Shown piece after piece: positions 33,734 through 42,011 of a stretch of 64,000 bases of DNA (positions are counted from its first letter, which is position 1; each line of letters opens with the position of its first letter). The translations under genes were made by a program, and so were the position numbers. The notes beneath the pieces are model-generated. The model was not told where the DNA came from, did not search any database, and saw only the letters and a list, made by a program, of their open reading frames with translations. This DNA comes from JBHEBG01 sp046557915 (GTDB lineage: Bacteria > Bacteroidota > Bacteroidia > Flavobacteriales > Flavobacteriaceae), in contig NZ_JBHEBG010000001.1 in assembly GCF_046557915.1 (NCBI RefSeq), forward strand, positions 930,001 through 994,000, given 5' to 3'.

Positions 33734-33793
33734 GTTGGTTAGAGCATCTGACTGTTAATCAGAGGGTCCTTGGTTCGAGCCCAAGAGGAGGAG
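33720..33793 (+). tRNA. tRNA-Asn(GTT)
   Basis: 74 nt cloverleaf: acceptor TCCTCCT/AGGAGGA, D-stem GCTC/GAGC, anticodon stem TCTGA/TCAGA with loop CTGTTAA (anticodon GTT at 33754-33756), T-arm CTTGG/CCAAG with TTCGAGC, discriminator G. CCA is not encoded. Intact, despite two broken 5' copies directly upstream. Confidence 0.97.
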
Positions 33794-33800
33794 CAAGTAA

Positions 33801-33828
33801 AAAGTCAGTTTTAAAACTGACTTTTTTT
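33801..33828 (+). terminator. terminator after tRNA-Asn
   Basis: AAAGTCAGTTTT/AAAACTGACTTT is a perfect 12-bp palindrome followed by more T, 7 bp past the tRNA. Confidence 0.85.
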
Positions 33829-33839
33829 GGTTTATTCTT

Positions 33840-33911
33840 AGCCCCGTAGTTCAAGGGATAGAATAGAAGTTTCCTAAACTTTAGATCCAGGTTCGAGTCC
33901 TGGCGGGGCTA
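33840..33911 (+). tRNA. tRNA-Arg(CCT)
   Basis: 72 nt: acceptor AGCCCCG/CGGGGCT, D-stem GTTC/GAAT, anticodon stem GAAGT/ACTTT with loop TTCCTAA (CCT at 33873-33875), T-arm CCAGG/CCTGG, discriminator A. It begins 12 bp after the terminator behind tRNA-Asn, with no visible promoter of its own. Confidence 0.93.
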
Positions 33912-33943
33912 CTTTTTAGGGTTAAAGAATAACGATAAAACCC

Positions 33944-33959
33944 AAAACCTGTTGGTTTT
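33944..33959 (+). terminator. weak hairpin after tRNA-Arg
   Basis: AAAACC-TGTT-GGTTTT stem-loop, 33 bp past the tRNA. Short stem, so moderate. Confidence 0.4.
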
Positions 33960-34005
33960 CAATTACATAAGAATTTTTAACTTTTTTCGATTTCATTTAA
34001 CACGA

Positions 34006-34170
34006 TATATTTGAGTTCATAAATCGTTAATACCATTAAGGACAAAAGTTGAAATCCCTTTTAATAATGGGCTCACGGAGATAAGTGCGATTCTTGCCAG
34101 GGGCTACTTAATTTTCATTCGCATTTTCATTTAAACAAATCTTGTTTACCTTAGTGGAAAAGAATTTGTA
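34006..34170 (+). promoter_or_regulatory. promoter and unexplained leader of moaE-moaC
   Basis: TATATTTG at 34006-34013 is a -7 element but the moaE ATG is 158 bp away. The intervening leader contains a GC-rich island (about 34070-34110, GGGCTCACGGAG ... CCAGGGGCTAC) in otherwise AT-rich sequence. I cannot match it to the proteobacterial Moco riboswitch. Possibly a structured leader or a decayed gene. Confidence 0.35.
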
Positions 34171-34614
34171 ATGTCAGAAAAGCCGTTAAAAAATGTGTTT
34201 GTAGCAGGAGCGATAAGCCCCGAGTTTATTGCAAACTCCATTGCCAAACATCAATCTAAAACACAAATAGGGGCACACAATATTTTTTTGGGTCAGGTAC
34301 GGGCCGATAATATCGATGGCAAGATCGTACAAGCCATTGAGTATTCGGCCTATGAAGAAATGGCCAACCAAAAATTTCACGAGATACGCGAAAATGCCTT
34401 CGAAAAATTTAACCTCACCTGTATGCATATTTATCACAGTAAGGGCATTGTGAAGGTTGGTGAGGTCTGTTTGTTTGTTTTTGTGTCTTCTCCGCATCGT
34501 AAAGAAGTTTTTGAGGCTCTGCATTTTATTGTAGAAGAAATAAAAGTACAGGTCCCCGTTTTTGGAAAAGAACTTTTTGAAGACCAAAGTTATCAATGGA
34601 AGGTTAACAACTAA
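34171..34614 (+). CDS. moaE: molybdopterin synthase catalytic subunit
   Basis: 147 residues. MoaE fold markers: F-L-G-Q-V-R-A-D-N (the conserved F-x-G-x-V-R), Y-S-A-Y-E-E-M-A, H-S-K-G-I-V-K-V-G-E-V-C-L-F-V-F-V-S-S-P-H-R-K-E-V-F, and the active-site K-x-x-V-P-V-F-G-K-E. Transfers sulfur from MoaD thiocarboxylate to cyclic pyranopterin to make molybdopterin. Followed 2 bp later by moaC. moaA, moaD and moeA are not in the window. Confidence 0.93.
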   Translation: MSEKPLKNVFVAGAISPEFIANSIAKHQSKTQIGAHNIFLGQVRADNIDGKIVQAIEYSAYEEMANQKFHEIRENAFEKFNLTCMHIYHSKGIVKVGEVCLFVFVSSPHRKEVFEALHFIVEEIKVQVPVFGKELFEDQSYQWKVNN

Positions 34615-34616
34615 TT

Positions 34617-35042
34617 ATGGTAGACATAACCCACAAAGACCCCACCCTTAGAACGGCAGTTGCCCAGGCCATAGTAGGTGTTAGTAAACAAGCGACCATA
34701 GATGCCATACTACAAGGTACGGTTCCCAAGGGAGATGTATTCGCTATGAGCAAGGCCGCCGGCCTGTTGGGGGTTAAAAAGACGGCAGATCTTCTCCCAG
34801 ATTGTCATCCACTTCCCATTGAGTTTACCCATATCGATTTTGAGATCAACGAGCTTCTTATCAAAGTTGTGATTACGGTAAAAACTATATACAAAACGGG
34901 TGTTGAGGTAGAAGCCATGCACGGAGCAAGCATAGTTGCCCTAAACATGTACGATATGCTGAAACCTATAGACAAGGGCATTGAAATACACCAAATTAAA
35001 CTGCTTGAAAAAACAGGAGGTAAATCGGATATCAAAAATTGA
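34617..35042 (+). CDS. moaC: cyclic pyranopterin monophosphate synthase
   Basis: 141 residues, slightly shorter than E. coli MoaC (161). Keeps P-K-G-D-V-F-A-M-S-K-A-A-G-L-L-G-V-K-K-T, L-L-P-D-C-H-P-L, and K-T-G-V-E-V-E-A-M-H-G-A-S-I-V-A-L-N-M-Y-D-M with the catalytic Asp/Lys region. Acts with MoaA in the first step of molybdenum cofactor synthesis. Two bp after moaE, one transcript. Its partner genes must lie elsewhere in the genome. Confidence 0.93.
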   Translation: MVDITHKDPTLRTAVAQAIVGVSKQATIDAILQGTVPKGDVFAMSKAAGLLGVKKTADLLPDCHPLPIEFTHIDFEINELLIKVVITVKTIYKTGVEVEAMHGASIVALNMYDMLKPIDKGIEIHQIKLLEKTGGKSDIKN

Positions 35043-35104
35043 TTTTTTTCTAAGACTCACCTATAAAAAGTATTGAAACTCTTATTGGAGAAGTATCCAA
35101 ATGG

Positions 35105-36046
35105 TTACTTTCTTAGATTCTTCAGCATTTCTTCCGTGGTTTTTTCTAGATTAAACCCTGGCTGCCATCCCCAATCTTTAGTAGCGCAAGAATCGTCTAT
35201 ACTATTGGGCCAAGAATCGGCAATGGCCTGTCTAAAATCGGGATTATAAGTTATCCTAAACCCTGGAATCTGCTTTTGTATACTTTTTGCAATTTCTGCG
35301 GGGGTAAAACTCATGGCCGCCAAATTGTAAGAGGACCTAATGTTGATATTTACTGCGTTACTTTCCATGAGATCGATGGTGGCCCTAATGGCATCGTCCA
35401 TGAACATCATCGGTAATTTTGTGTCCGGATTCAAAAAACAACTATAACCCACCCCTGCGACGGCTTTATGAAATATTTCAACGGCATAATCAGTAGTGCC
35501 ACCTCCAGGGAGTGTTTTCCAACTAATCAGCCCAGGGTATCGAACGCTGCGTACATCTACTCCATATTTATTATAGTAATAAGAACACCAGCGTTCTCCC
35601 GATTGTTTGCTGATACCATAAACCGTACTGGGTTCCATAATGGCACTTTGGGGCGTGTTTTCTTTTTGGGTATTGGGGCCAAAAACCGCAATACTGGATG
35701 GCCAAAACAATTTATTGATCTTTTGTTCTTTAGCAAGGTTCAAAACATTAAAAAGCGAGTTCATATTTAAGCTCCAGGCCCGCATTGGGAACTTTTCCGC
35801 CGTAGCGCTCAACATTGCCGCCATTAGATAGATCTCCTCAATTTCATAATGTACTACCACATCTTCCATGGCATCGTAATTTGTGGCATCCAATAGCTCA
35901 AAAGGTCCGGATGCCATAAGTTCATCGCCTCCTTCCCGTATATCACTGGCAATTACCCGATCGTTTCCGTACTTCTCGCGAAGGGCAAAGGTGAGCTCTG
36001 TACCTATCTGCCCGGAGGCACCCAATATCAATATTGATTTTTGCAT
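35105..36046 (-). CDS. L-threonine 3-dehydrogenase, SDR (epimerase-like) type
   Basis: 313 residues from the ATG at 36046. Extended SDR with I-L-G-A-S-G-Q-I-G NAD motif, W-P-S-S-I-A-V-F-G, catalytic Y-G-I-S-K, and Y-P-G-L-I-S-W. This combination is the UDP-sugar-epimerase-like threonine dehydrogenase found in Bacteroidota, which oxidises L-Thr to 2-amino-3-ketobutyrate with NAD. The partner ligase (kbl) is not in the window. Convergent with moaC, divergent from the next lipoprotein gene. Confidence 0.87.
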   Translation of the reverse strand: MQKSILILGASGQIGTELTFALREKYGNDRVIASDIREGGDELMASGPFELLDATNYDAMEDVVVHYEIEEIYLMAAMLSATAEKFPMRAWSLNMNSLFNVLNLAKEQKINKLFWPSSIAVFGPNTQKENTPQSAIMEPSTVYGISKQSGERWCSYYYNKYGVDVRSVRYPGLISWKTLPGGGTTDYAVEIFHKAVAGVGYSCFLNPDTKLPMMFMDDAIRATIDLMESNAVNINIRSSYNLAAMSFTPAEIAKSIQKQIPGFRITYNPDFRQAIADSWPNSIDDSCATKDWGWQPGFNLEKTTEEMLKNLRK

Positions 36047-36108
36047 CAAAGGGGGTTAATTTAGTTTCTGGTAAAGATAGCTTTTATTAAAATTTGTACA
36101 TTCGTCCC

Positions 36109-36603
36109 ATGAGAAAATTATACCCGCTTCTCGGTGCATTGGTGTTGATTATATCCTGTAACCAAGGAAAAGAAAATGCAGGGGAGGATGTTACTTCCGG
36201 TACTGATTTTGACATTGCACAGTTGCCAAAAAAAATAAATGCAAATGCAAAATCGAACGAGATTTTGCAGGCTTGGCCAGAGTACAATGCCTTGGAGACA
36301 AGTTTTGATCTACTTTACAATGCCAAAAACAAGGAAGATCTTAAATTGATGATCGAGGACCTTATCGAAAAGCAAAAACTATTGGAGGCTTCCGAATATC
36401 CCGAAACGTTTAACAAACCCCAAATAAAAAGTAGGCAAAAAGTATTTAAGACCTACGTGTTAAAAGTGAAAGCCAGTTTGGAAGACCGCAAGGAGACCAT
36501 GACGCCCGCCAAGGAAATGGTGACAGCCTATAATGCGTTAAAAACCCAGTTCAATGTTATTGTTAACAATACGTTGGACACAACACTTATATTGGATGAA
36601 TAG
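36109..36603 (+). CDS. lipoprotein, unknown
   Basis: 164 residues from the ATG at 36109. Lipobox L-I-I-S-C17 followed by an acidic linker and an all-helical domain rich in Lys and Glu (KEDLKLMIEDLIEKQKLLEAS, SRQKVFKTYVLKVKASLEDRKETMTPAKEM). No recognised family. The last codons overlap the next gene's start by 8 bp, so the two are coupled. Confidence 0.82.
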   Translation: MRKLYPLLGALVLIISCNQGKENAGEDVTSGTDFDIAQLPKKINANAKSNEILQAWPEYNALETSFDLLYNAKNKEDLKLMIEDLIEKQKLLEASEYPETFNKPQIKSRQKVFKTYVLKVKASLEDRKETMTPAKEMVTAYNALKTQFNVIVNNTLDTTLILDE

Positions 36604-37096
36604 AATTTTATTGTTACTAGTTTTAGCTTGCTTTTCCCATCAGCTTTGGGCACAGCAAGGAGCTTCTGAAAAAGAGATAAACACTGTTTTGGATGCTTGG
36701 CACAAAGCTGCTTCGGATGCAGATTTTGAGGCCTATTTTGATAAAATGACCAATAATGGGGTGTTTATTGGCACTGACGCTTCCGAAAATTGGCAGAACC
36801 AAGCCTTTAAGGAATTTTCAAAACCGTATTTTGATAAAGGCAAGGCATGGAGTTTTACTGCCGTGGAGCGGAATGTTTATATAAATGACACTATGGACTT
36901 TGCTTGGTTTGATGAACTCCTGGATACCCAAATGAAGTTGTGTAGAGGCTCGGGGGTTCTTAAGAAAGAGGATGGTACATGGAAAATAGCGCATTACGTA
37001 CTTTCGATAGCAGTACCCAACGAAAATGTTACGCAATTGATCGAATTAAAGAAAGAAAAAGACAGTCTGCTGATTCAGAAATTAAAGGTACAGTAG
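36596..37096 (+). CDS. secreted SnoaL/DUF4440-like (NTF2 fold) protein
   Basis: 166 residues from the ATG at 36596. Signal peptide (...SHQLWAQ), then an NTF2-like cone fold: N-T-V-L-D-A-W-H-K-A-A-S-D-A-D-F-E-A-Y-F-D-K-M, G-T-D-A-S-E-N-W, F-D-E-L-L-D-T-Q, G-S-G-V-L-K-K-E-D-G-T-W-K-I-A-H-Y-V-L-S. Such periplasmic proteins usually bind a small ligand; catalysis is unproven. Coupled to the lipoprotein gene and followed by a strong terminator. Confidence 0.88.
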   Translation: MNRILLLLVLACFSHQLWAQQGASEKEINTVLDAWHKAASDADFEAYFDKMTNNGVFIGTDASENWQNQAFKEFSKPYFDKGKAWSFTAVERNVYINDTMDFAWFDELLDTQMKLCRGSGVLKKEDGTWKIAHYVLSIAVPNENVTQLIELKKEKDSLLIQKLKVQ

Positions 37097-37115
37097 CAAA
37101 GTGATTACGTGAAAT

Positions 37116-37143
37116 AAAAAACGGGGCAATTGCCCCGTTTTTT
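37116..37143. terminator. bidirectional terminator
   Basis: AAAACGGGGCAATTGCCCCGTTTT palindrome with A and T runs on both sides, between convergent genes ending at 37096 and 37158. Confidence 0.92.
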
Positions 37144-37157
37144 ATCTAACCGCTATA

Positions 37158-37853
37158 CTATTCTTTAGCTTCCGGTTGAGTTTTTCTAGATTCTAATGCC
37201 TGCTTGCTTAAGCTGGCCAAATTAAAATTGGGATCGAGTTTTAAGGCTTCATCAATGGAGGCAATTGCAGCATCAATATTGTCCTTGTTGTTATTGTATT
37301 CCACTAATCCTTTTAAGTGTAAAAAGGCCGCTTTTAGTGGTACCTCATAAGGCTGTTGTCTTTCGTAGAAGGCATACTTCATATCTTCTTTAGCATTGGT
37401 TATGCCATATTCTATGTTTATGGCAGCACCCGTGTTATCCCCGGTCTGTATCTTTAGATCTGCCAATTCATAGGCTAAATATGCCGAAGGTGTACGGGTA
37501 TTTAGGATCTCGAACTGCTCTAACGCTCGTTTAGGTTGATTCAAAGCTTTTAAGGAAATGGCTTTAACCCGGACCGCTAAATCAGAATCTGTTTCGTTTT
37601 TCTCTATACCAATCGTATTGAGCGCTTGTAGATGCTGGTTGCTGTTTACATATACAAAGGCCAAAGTATCTCTCCTTTCTTTGGAGGGTGCCAGTACATT
37701 TAGGTGTGTCAACGCATTGATTACTCCGTTAACATCTCCCTGCAATCTCATTTCTTTGTAAAAAGCCTCGTAGTGCTTTTGCAAATCGCTCGTTGTTTGT
37801 GCACTCGCCACAGTACCTACGGCCAATAGTACAACAAAAAGGTATTTTTTCAT
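37158..37853 (-). CDS. secreted TPR-like protein
   Basis: 231 residues. Signal peptide (...VASAQ), then helical TPR-like repeats (DVNGVINALTHLNVLAPSKERRDTLAFVYVNSNQHLQALNTIG, PKRALEQFEILNTRTPSAYLAYELADLKIQTGDNTGAAINIEYG, IDAAIASIDEALKLDPNFNLASLSKQALESR). Likely a periplasmic scaffold. No partner visible. Confidence 0.85.
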   Translation of the reverse strand: MKKYLFVVLLAVGTVASAQTTSDLQKHYEAFYKEMRLQGDVNGVINALTHLNVLAPSKERRDTLAFVYVNSNQHLQALNTIGIEKNETDSDLAVRVKAISLKALNQPKRALEQFEILNTRTPSAYLAYELADLKIQTGDNTGAAINIEYGITNAKEDMKYAFYERQQPYEVPLKAAFLHLKGLVEYNNNKDNIDAAIASIDEALKLDPNFNLASLSKQALESRKTQPEAKE

Positions 37854-37972
37854 TTTAGTTAATTTTGGTGCGCAAAACTATTAAAATATTTTTAGTTTAT
37901 ATGTTAATGAAACGCTTAAACCGTTATGAGTAAGTAAAAAAGAAGATGCAAGGTGCTATATGGCAGTACCTA

Positions 37973-38782
37973 TCAATCCGTTACCGGGGTGGTAAATTGA
38001 AAGTCCTTAGCGTTGTTCAATTTGTTTGATACTACAATTTTTCCTGTTTTAGGCCCGCTTGCACCATAGGGAGGAGGAGGTAAATTCCTTTTTTTGGCCT
38101 CTAACGTATAGAACTCTTTTTTTGTGGGATGATAGGGGTAAACTCCATTAAAAATTTCGTTCCACCAGTCATGTTCTATAATGCTACCAATGATTTCCAT
38201 ACAATCATTCAAGTGTATTAAATTTATAGCGGCATTGCCATTGGTAAGCTTGGTCTTGTTGGATAAATGAACTATGGGATGCCTGTTTGGGCCAATGAGT
38301 CCACCAAAACGAACCACAGTGGTCATCAGCGTCTCATCTTCCTTAAAAATGTTTTCCGACAACAACAACTGCCTTCCAGATTCCGACTGGGGTTCTGGTA
38401 TGGTATCTTCGTTTACCTCTCCATTAATTTCCCCATATACAGACGTACTGCTTACAAAGACTATTTTTTTTACTGTACTGGCAGCTATGGCCTCATGTAA
38501 CCGCCGTATTTTTTTTACGTAGTTTTCCTTATTGCTACCTCTTAGTTTTGGCGGTATGTTGATGATCAGAATGGTTACTCCTTCTAAAAAATCACTGATC
38601 GATGCTGTTATTTTGCCTTCTTCCAAGACAAGCAAAAAAGGAACGATACCTGCCTTTTCTAAAGCTGGTATTTTTGCCATAGAGGTGGTACTGCCATGAA
38701 CCGTATAGCCCTTCTTTACCAGAGCACTTGCCAAGGGGAAGCCCAGCCATCCACATCCCAAAATGCCTACAACCCTATTCAA
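37973..38782 (-). CDS. NAD(P)-dependent SDR-like protein (YeeZ type)
   Basis: 269 residues. Nucleotide motif G-I-L-G-C-G-W-L-G-F-P-L-A-S-A-L-V-K-K-G at residues 7-26, V-S-S-T-S-V-Y-G, and C-terminal H-P-T-K-K-E-F-Y. No classical Y-x3-K is seen, so it may be an atypical or non-catalytic member. Its start overlaps the end of the M28 peptidase gene by 8 bp. Substrate unknown. Confidence 0.82.
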   Translation of the reverse strand: MNRVVGILGCGWLGFPLASALVKKGYTVHGSTTSMAKIPALEKAGIVPFLLVLEEGKITASISDFLEGVTILIINIPPKLRGSNKENYVKKIRRLHEAIAASTVKKIVFVSSTSVYGEINGEVNEDTIPEPQSESGRQLLLSENIFKEDETLMTTVVRFGGLIGPNRHPIVHLSNKTKLTNGNAAINLIHLNDCMEIIGSIIEHDWWNEIFNGVYPYHPTKKEFYTLEAKKRNLPPPPYGASGPKTGKIVVSNKLNNAKDFQFTTPVTD

Positions 38783-41063
38783 ACCGTATTTTTTTGGTCA
38801 CCAAAATGGCGTCGTTTATTACAAAAGGCATGGCAATGTTGTCTTGCGGTCTTTCGGGTATTGTAAATAAAGAATTTTCCAAAAGATCAAAGGAAGACTC
38901 AAACACAATAAGTTCCATAACCGAATCTTTCGGGAAAGCAAGTTGCAATTCAGTGTAGGCATTATTACTTAAATGATGGGTAATCAATTGTGAAGCCCTT
39001 CTGTTTTGAAGACGCTCTTTTGGTATGGGGATATTGTTTATTGTGGCACTAGAGATACTGGTCTTTCCTTTGAATATATCCAACCGGTTTACCAGCCGTT
39101 GCGGTCTTATACATAGTTCTACAAATCTTGTGCCCGCAGCTATGGTATCCTTGGTTTTTTCGATCAATGATAAAGGAATGTCTTTTACCGGTGCTTCGGA
39201 TACGTAGGTAAATCCGGAATTGTATTTGCTGGGGATGGTATTATTGGCCAGGGTTGTTGGGGTCTCTTTCTCGGAGCCAAGGTATTGTGCCGTCCATTCC
39301 GAAAGTACTTTTTCATAGGTGGCCCATTTAGCCTTTCCAGAATCGGCATCGAGAACATATAATAAGCTGGTGGGTTTTGGGGACGCTATAGAGAAATTTG
39401 AATTCCAATGCGCGGAGATCATGAACCCAATGAAGAGGAGTGCGCAGATAGATGCAAGCTTATTTTTTATTTTGTAGTAGCCAAAGACGGGCAGAAGCAA
39501 CATAAAAGTAAGGGTGGTAAGCGCAGTTGCCGCCACCATCATTTTTAGGCCCAGGGCTACCGGGAACAATTTTATGTAAGGAGAAAAGATCAGCAAGGCC
39601 GGTAAAGCCAAAAAAGTGAGTAAATAGGGGCTAGGATCCTTTTGGTTTATAACAACAAGGAAAGATGCCAAGAGGGGAAATACCGGAACAATAAAGAAGC
39701 TGGCTCCGGGTAAATAAACAGCGATCGCCCCACAGATTATTAGCCATAAAAAGATAGGTGCTACCAATAAATTGGGCGTATCCACTTTTCTGAATTTATG
39801 ATAGATCCAGAAGCATGTTCCTGCTGAAAACAAAACAAAGGCGGCTATATAGGTATACCCATTATAGGTAAAACCATGAAGAATATCCTTGTAGTGTGGG
39901 TAGAGCCATTTTAGAATGGACCAACTATAAAGGCCCACCACAACATTTATAATTAAAGCCAGGAGCAAGGGAACAAAGCCTTTTAGTATTTGCGGTAAGT
40001 GCAATGCTTTTTTTCGAAAACCGGCAATCAATAATACCAGGAACAAAACTATGGCCAAACCCAGCATGGGCCATATCCAGGTAAAAGGGTAGGTTACCAA
40101 CCTAAAGAAAGGGATATTGAAATAGATATAGTCGTCCGATCTTTTAAGGTCGTTTAGCGATGTATTGCTAAAATGTTTCAATAAGGGCATCAGGTAACTG
40201 CCCTGATGTGCCAAGGTGTTTTGGTCTAATCGTTCTGCTATGTCGAGCTCAGTATGGTAGTCAAAATGATCGTCTATAAAAGCAAAATTAAAACCTTCTA
40301 TATCACCATCTTCCCTAAATATGGTAAGGTCGGTATCATTTGGCAACATTTTGTAAACACTATAGGCAAGAGAGTTGGCCGCCGGATATTGCAGGTTTGC
40401 CGCTGCAAATTCTTCAATAAGCTTGCCGTTGCCGCCATTGGTTTCCATGAACATATAACTGGCCCCACCGCTACCCCTAGATTCGAAATTAAGGACCAAT
40501 CCAACATCTTTGGCCCAAGGATGTTCATTAACGAATAGATGGGCACCGTTGAGGTCCAATTCTTCGCCATCCGTAAATAGGATGATAATATCATTCTTAA
40601 ATTCTTGGGTTTCGGACAAAAATGCCCTTACACCCTCTAGTATGGTTGCAACACCACTTCCGGCATCACTGGCTCCAAATGAGGTATGGGGATCACTATC
40701 GTAGTGCGAAAGCAATAGAAGAGCTTTTCCCGTCTCGGAACCTTTCAATTTTGCCAAAATGTTGGTAGCTTGGCACAATTCCTCGTCCTCCAAACCAAGG
40801 GTTAGGCCTTCTTGTAAAGAAGTTTCCAGCCCCATTTCGTTAAGTTGGCCAACAATGTACTCCCTAACCGTGGTGTGTGCGGTAGATCCAACACCATGGG
40901 GTGCTATGGCAATGTGCTGTACATGAGCCATGGCCCGATCAGTAGAAAAGGAAGTATCGGGGAGCTCTATATCCTTTTGGTAGGTAGGAAGAGATGCCTC
41001 AAAACTCCAATAAATAGCAAGTAAAATTAGTAATAGGGTAGTGAGGGAAGCAAATTGTTTCAT
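38775..41063 (-). CDS. M28-family membrane aminopeptidase
   Basis: 762 residues. N-terminal helix, then a M28 di-zinc domain with H-Y-D-S-D, S-D-A-G-S-G, D-G-E-E-L-D and H-T-E-L-D, followed from about residue 335 by some eight transmembrane helices and a C-terminal periplasmic beta domain. The layout (protease domain plus multi-TM) resembles the ER Fxna-like M28 enzymes. Probably processes peptides at the envelope. Followed by an SDR gene that overlaps it by 8 bp. Confidence 0.9.
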   Translation of the reverse strand: MKQFASLTTLLLILLAIYWSFEASLPTYQKDIELPDTSFSTDRAMAHVQHIAIAPHGVGSTAHTTVREYIVGQLNEMGLETSLQEGLTLGLEDEELCQATNILAKLKGSETGKALLLLSHYDSDPHTSFGASDAGSGVATILEGVRAFLSETQEFKNDIIILFTDGEELDLNGAHLFVNEHPWAKDVGLVLNFESRGSGGASYMFMETNGGNGKLIEEFAAANLQYPAANSLAYSVYKMLPNDTDLTIFREDGDIEGFNFAFIDDHFDYHTELDIAERLDQNTLAHQGSYLMPLLKHFSNTSLNDLKRSDDYIYFNIPFFRLVTYPFTWIWPMLGLAIVLFLVLLIAGFRKKALHLPQILKGFVPLLLALIINVVVGLYSWSILKWLYPHYKDILHGFTYNGYTYIAAFVLFSAGTCFWIYHKFRKVDTPNLLVAPIFLWLIICGAIAVYLPGASFFIVPVFPLLASFLVVINQKDPSPYLLTFLALPALLIFSPYIKLFPVALGLKMMVAATALTTLTFMLLLPVFGYYKIKNKLASICALLFIGFMISAHWNSNFSIASPKPTSLLYVLDADSGKAKWATYEKVLSEWTAQYLGSEKETPTTLANNTIPSKYNSGFTYVSEAPVKDIPLSLIEKTKDTIAAGTRFVELCIRPQRLVNRLDIFKGKTSISSATINNIPIPKERLQNRRASQLITHHLSNNAYTELQLAFPKDSVMELIVFESSFDLLENSLFTIPERPQDNIAMPFVINDAILVTKKIRFE

Positions 41064-41182
41064 AAAAGCAAGTTATACCTTAAAAATATGAAATTCCTAA
41101 GGGTTGCCATATTTTATGCTAATTTTTTACGAAATTCATTAAAATTCACTATCTTTATTAATCAACCTAAAATGTAAATGTC

Positions 41183-41647
41183 ATGGGGATCAAGAGTTTT
41201 CAAGGGATACGGAAGGCGACGAAAAAGGAGTTTGACGCCCCAATACTGGTAGAGGATTATATGACCACCAAGCTGGTTACCTTTAGTCCGGAACAATCAA
41301 TTTTGGAGGTTATGGAGGCGTTTGCCAAGCATCATATTTCCGGAGGTCCTGTAATGGACGACAACGGTTTTTTGGTAGGCATTATTTCCGAGGCCGATTG
41401 CATGAAACAGATTTCAGAGAGTCGTTATTTCAACATGCCCATTTTGGATAAAAGTGTAGAAAGCTACATGACAAAAAATGTGGAGACCATTCCGCACGAC
41501 ATCAGTATTTTCGATGCTGCCGGTATCTTTGATAAGCATAACAGAAGAAGATTGCCCGTTATGAAAAAAGGTATTTTGGTGGGGCAGATAAGCCGTAAGG
41601 ATGTGGTTGTGGCCGCACTTAAGCTAAGCGGTCAAAACTGGAAATAG
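41183..41647 (+). CDS. CBS-domain-pair protein
   Basis: 154 residues, two CBS motifs (about 25-80 and 92-148): V-E-D-Y-M-T-T-K-L-V-T-F...G-I-I-S-E-A-D and V-E-S-Y-M-T-K-N-V...G-Q-I-S-R-K-D. Usually binds adenine nucleotides and acts as a regulatory module. Standalone; no fused effector. A hydrophilic 20-residue N-tail precedes it. Confidence 0.9.
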   Translation: MGIKSFQGIRKATKKEFDAPILVEDYMTTKLVTFSPEQSILEVMEAFAKHHISGGPVMDDNGFLVGIISEADCMKQISESRYFNMPILDKSVESYMTKNVETIPHDISIFDAAGIFDKHNRRRLPVMKKGILVGQISRKDVVVAALKLSGQNWK

Positions 41648-41653
41648 CCGCCG

Positions 41654-42004
41654 CTACTCTCGCTTTACAATCATATAGAAATCGTTATCTAGGGGAAGAT
41701 ACCCCAGATCATACAAAAAATAGTACACCGTACCTTTTTTTGTGGTGTATATGTTGGTGAAATAATCAAAATCGAACCCTTTATCCAACAATCGATTTTT
41801 TGTAGTCTTGGTCTTATTTTCCTTTAATGGAAAACTGTCCAGTATCCTGTAGTTTTTGCGTAAACGGTTATTGATGTTTCGGATAAGGTTTTTGCTATCC
41901 TTGTTTATTTTGTTATTGTAGGCGTTACGACAATAATCCGAGCAGAATTTCTTATCTACCCTTCCCGTTATTTTCTCACCGCATTCCAAACATGTTTTTT
42001 GCAT
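41654..42004 (-). CDS. DUF2116-like zinc-ribbon protein
   Basis: 116 residues. N-terminal C-L-E-C...F-C-S-D-Y-C-R-N-A-Y zinc ribbon (residues 5-28) and a C-terminal globular part with Y-F-T-N-I-Y-T-T-K-K-G-T-V-Y-Y-F-L-Y-D-L-G-Y. Likely a small nucleic-acid or protein-binding regulator; no known target. On the same strand as and 7 bp after the DUF6265 gene. Confidence 0.82.
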   Translation of the reverse strand: MQKTCLECGEKITGRVDKKFCSDYCRNAYNNKINKDSKNLIRNINNRLRKNYRILDSFPLKENKTKTTKNRLLDKGFDFDYFTNIYTTKKGTVYYFLYDLGYLPLDNDFYMIVKRE

Positions 42005-42011
42005 GTAGGCA

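Noticed and set aside
34014..34170. Molybdenum-cofactor riboswitch upstream of moaE
   Set aside because: The expected conserved helices of the Moco RNA are not recognisable here; only an unexplained GC-rich island is present. Kept as an unknown leader.
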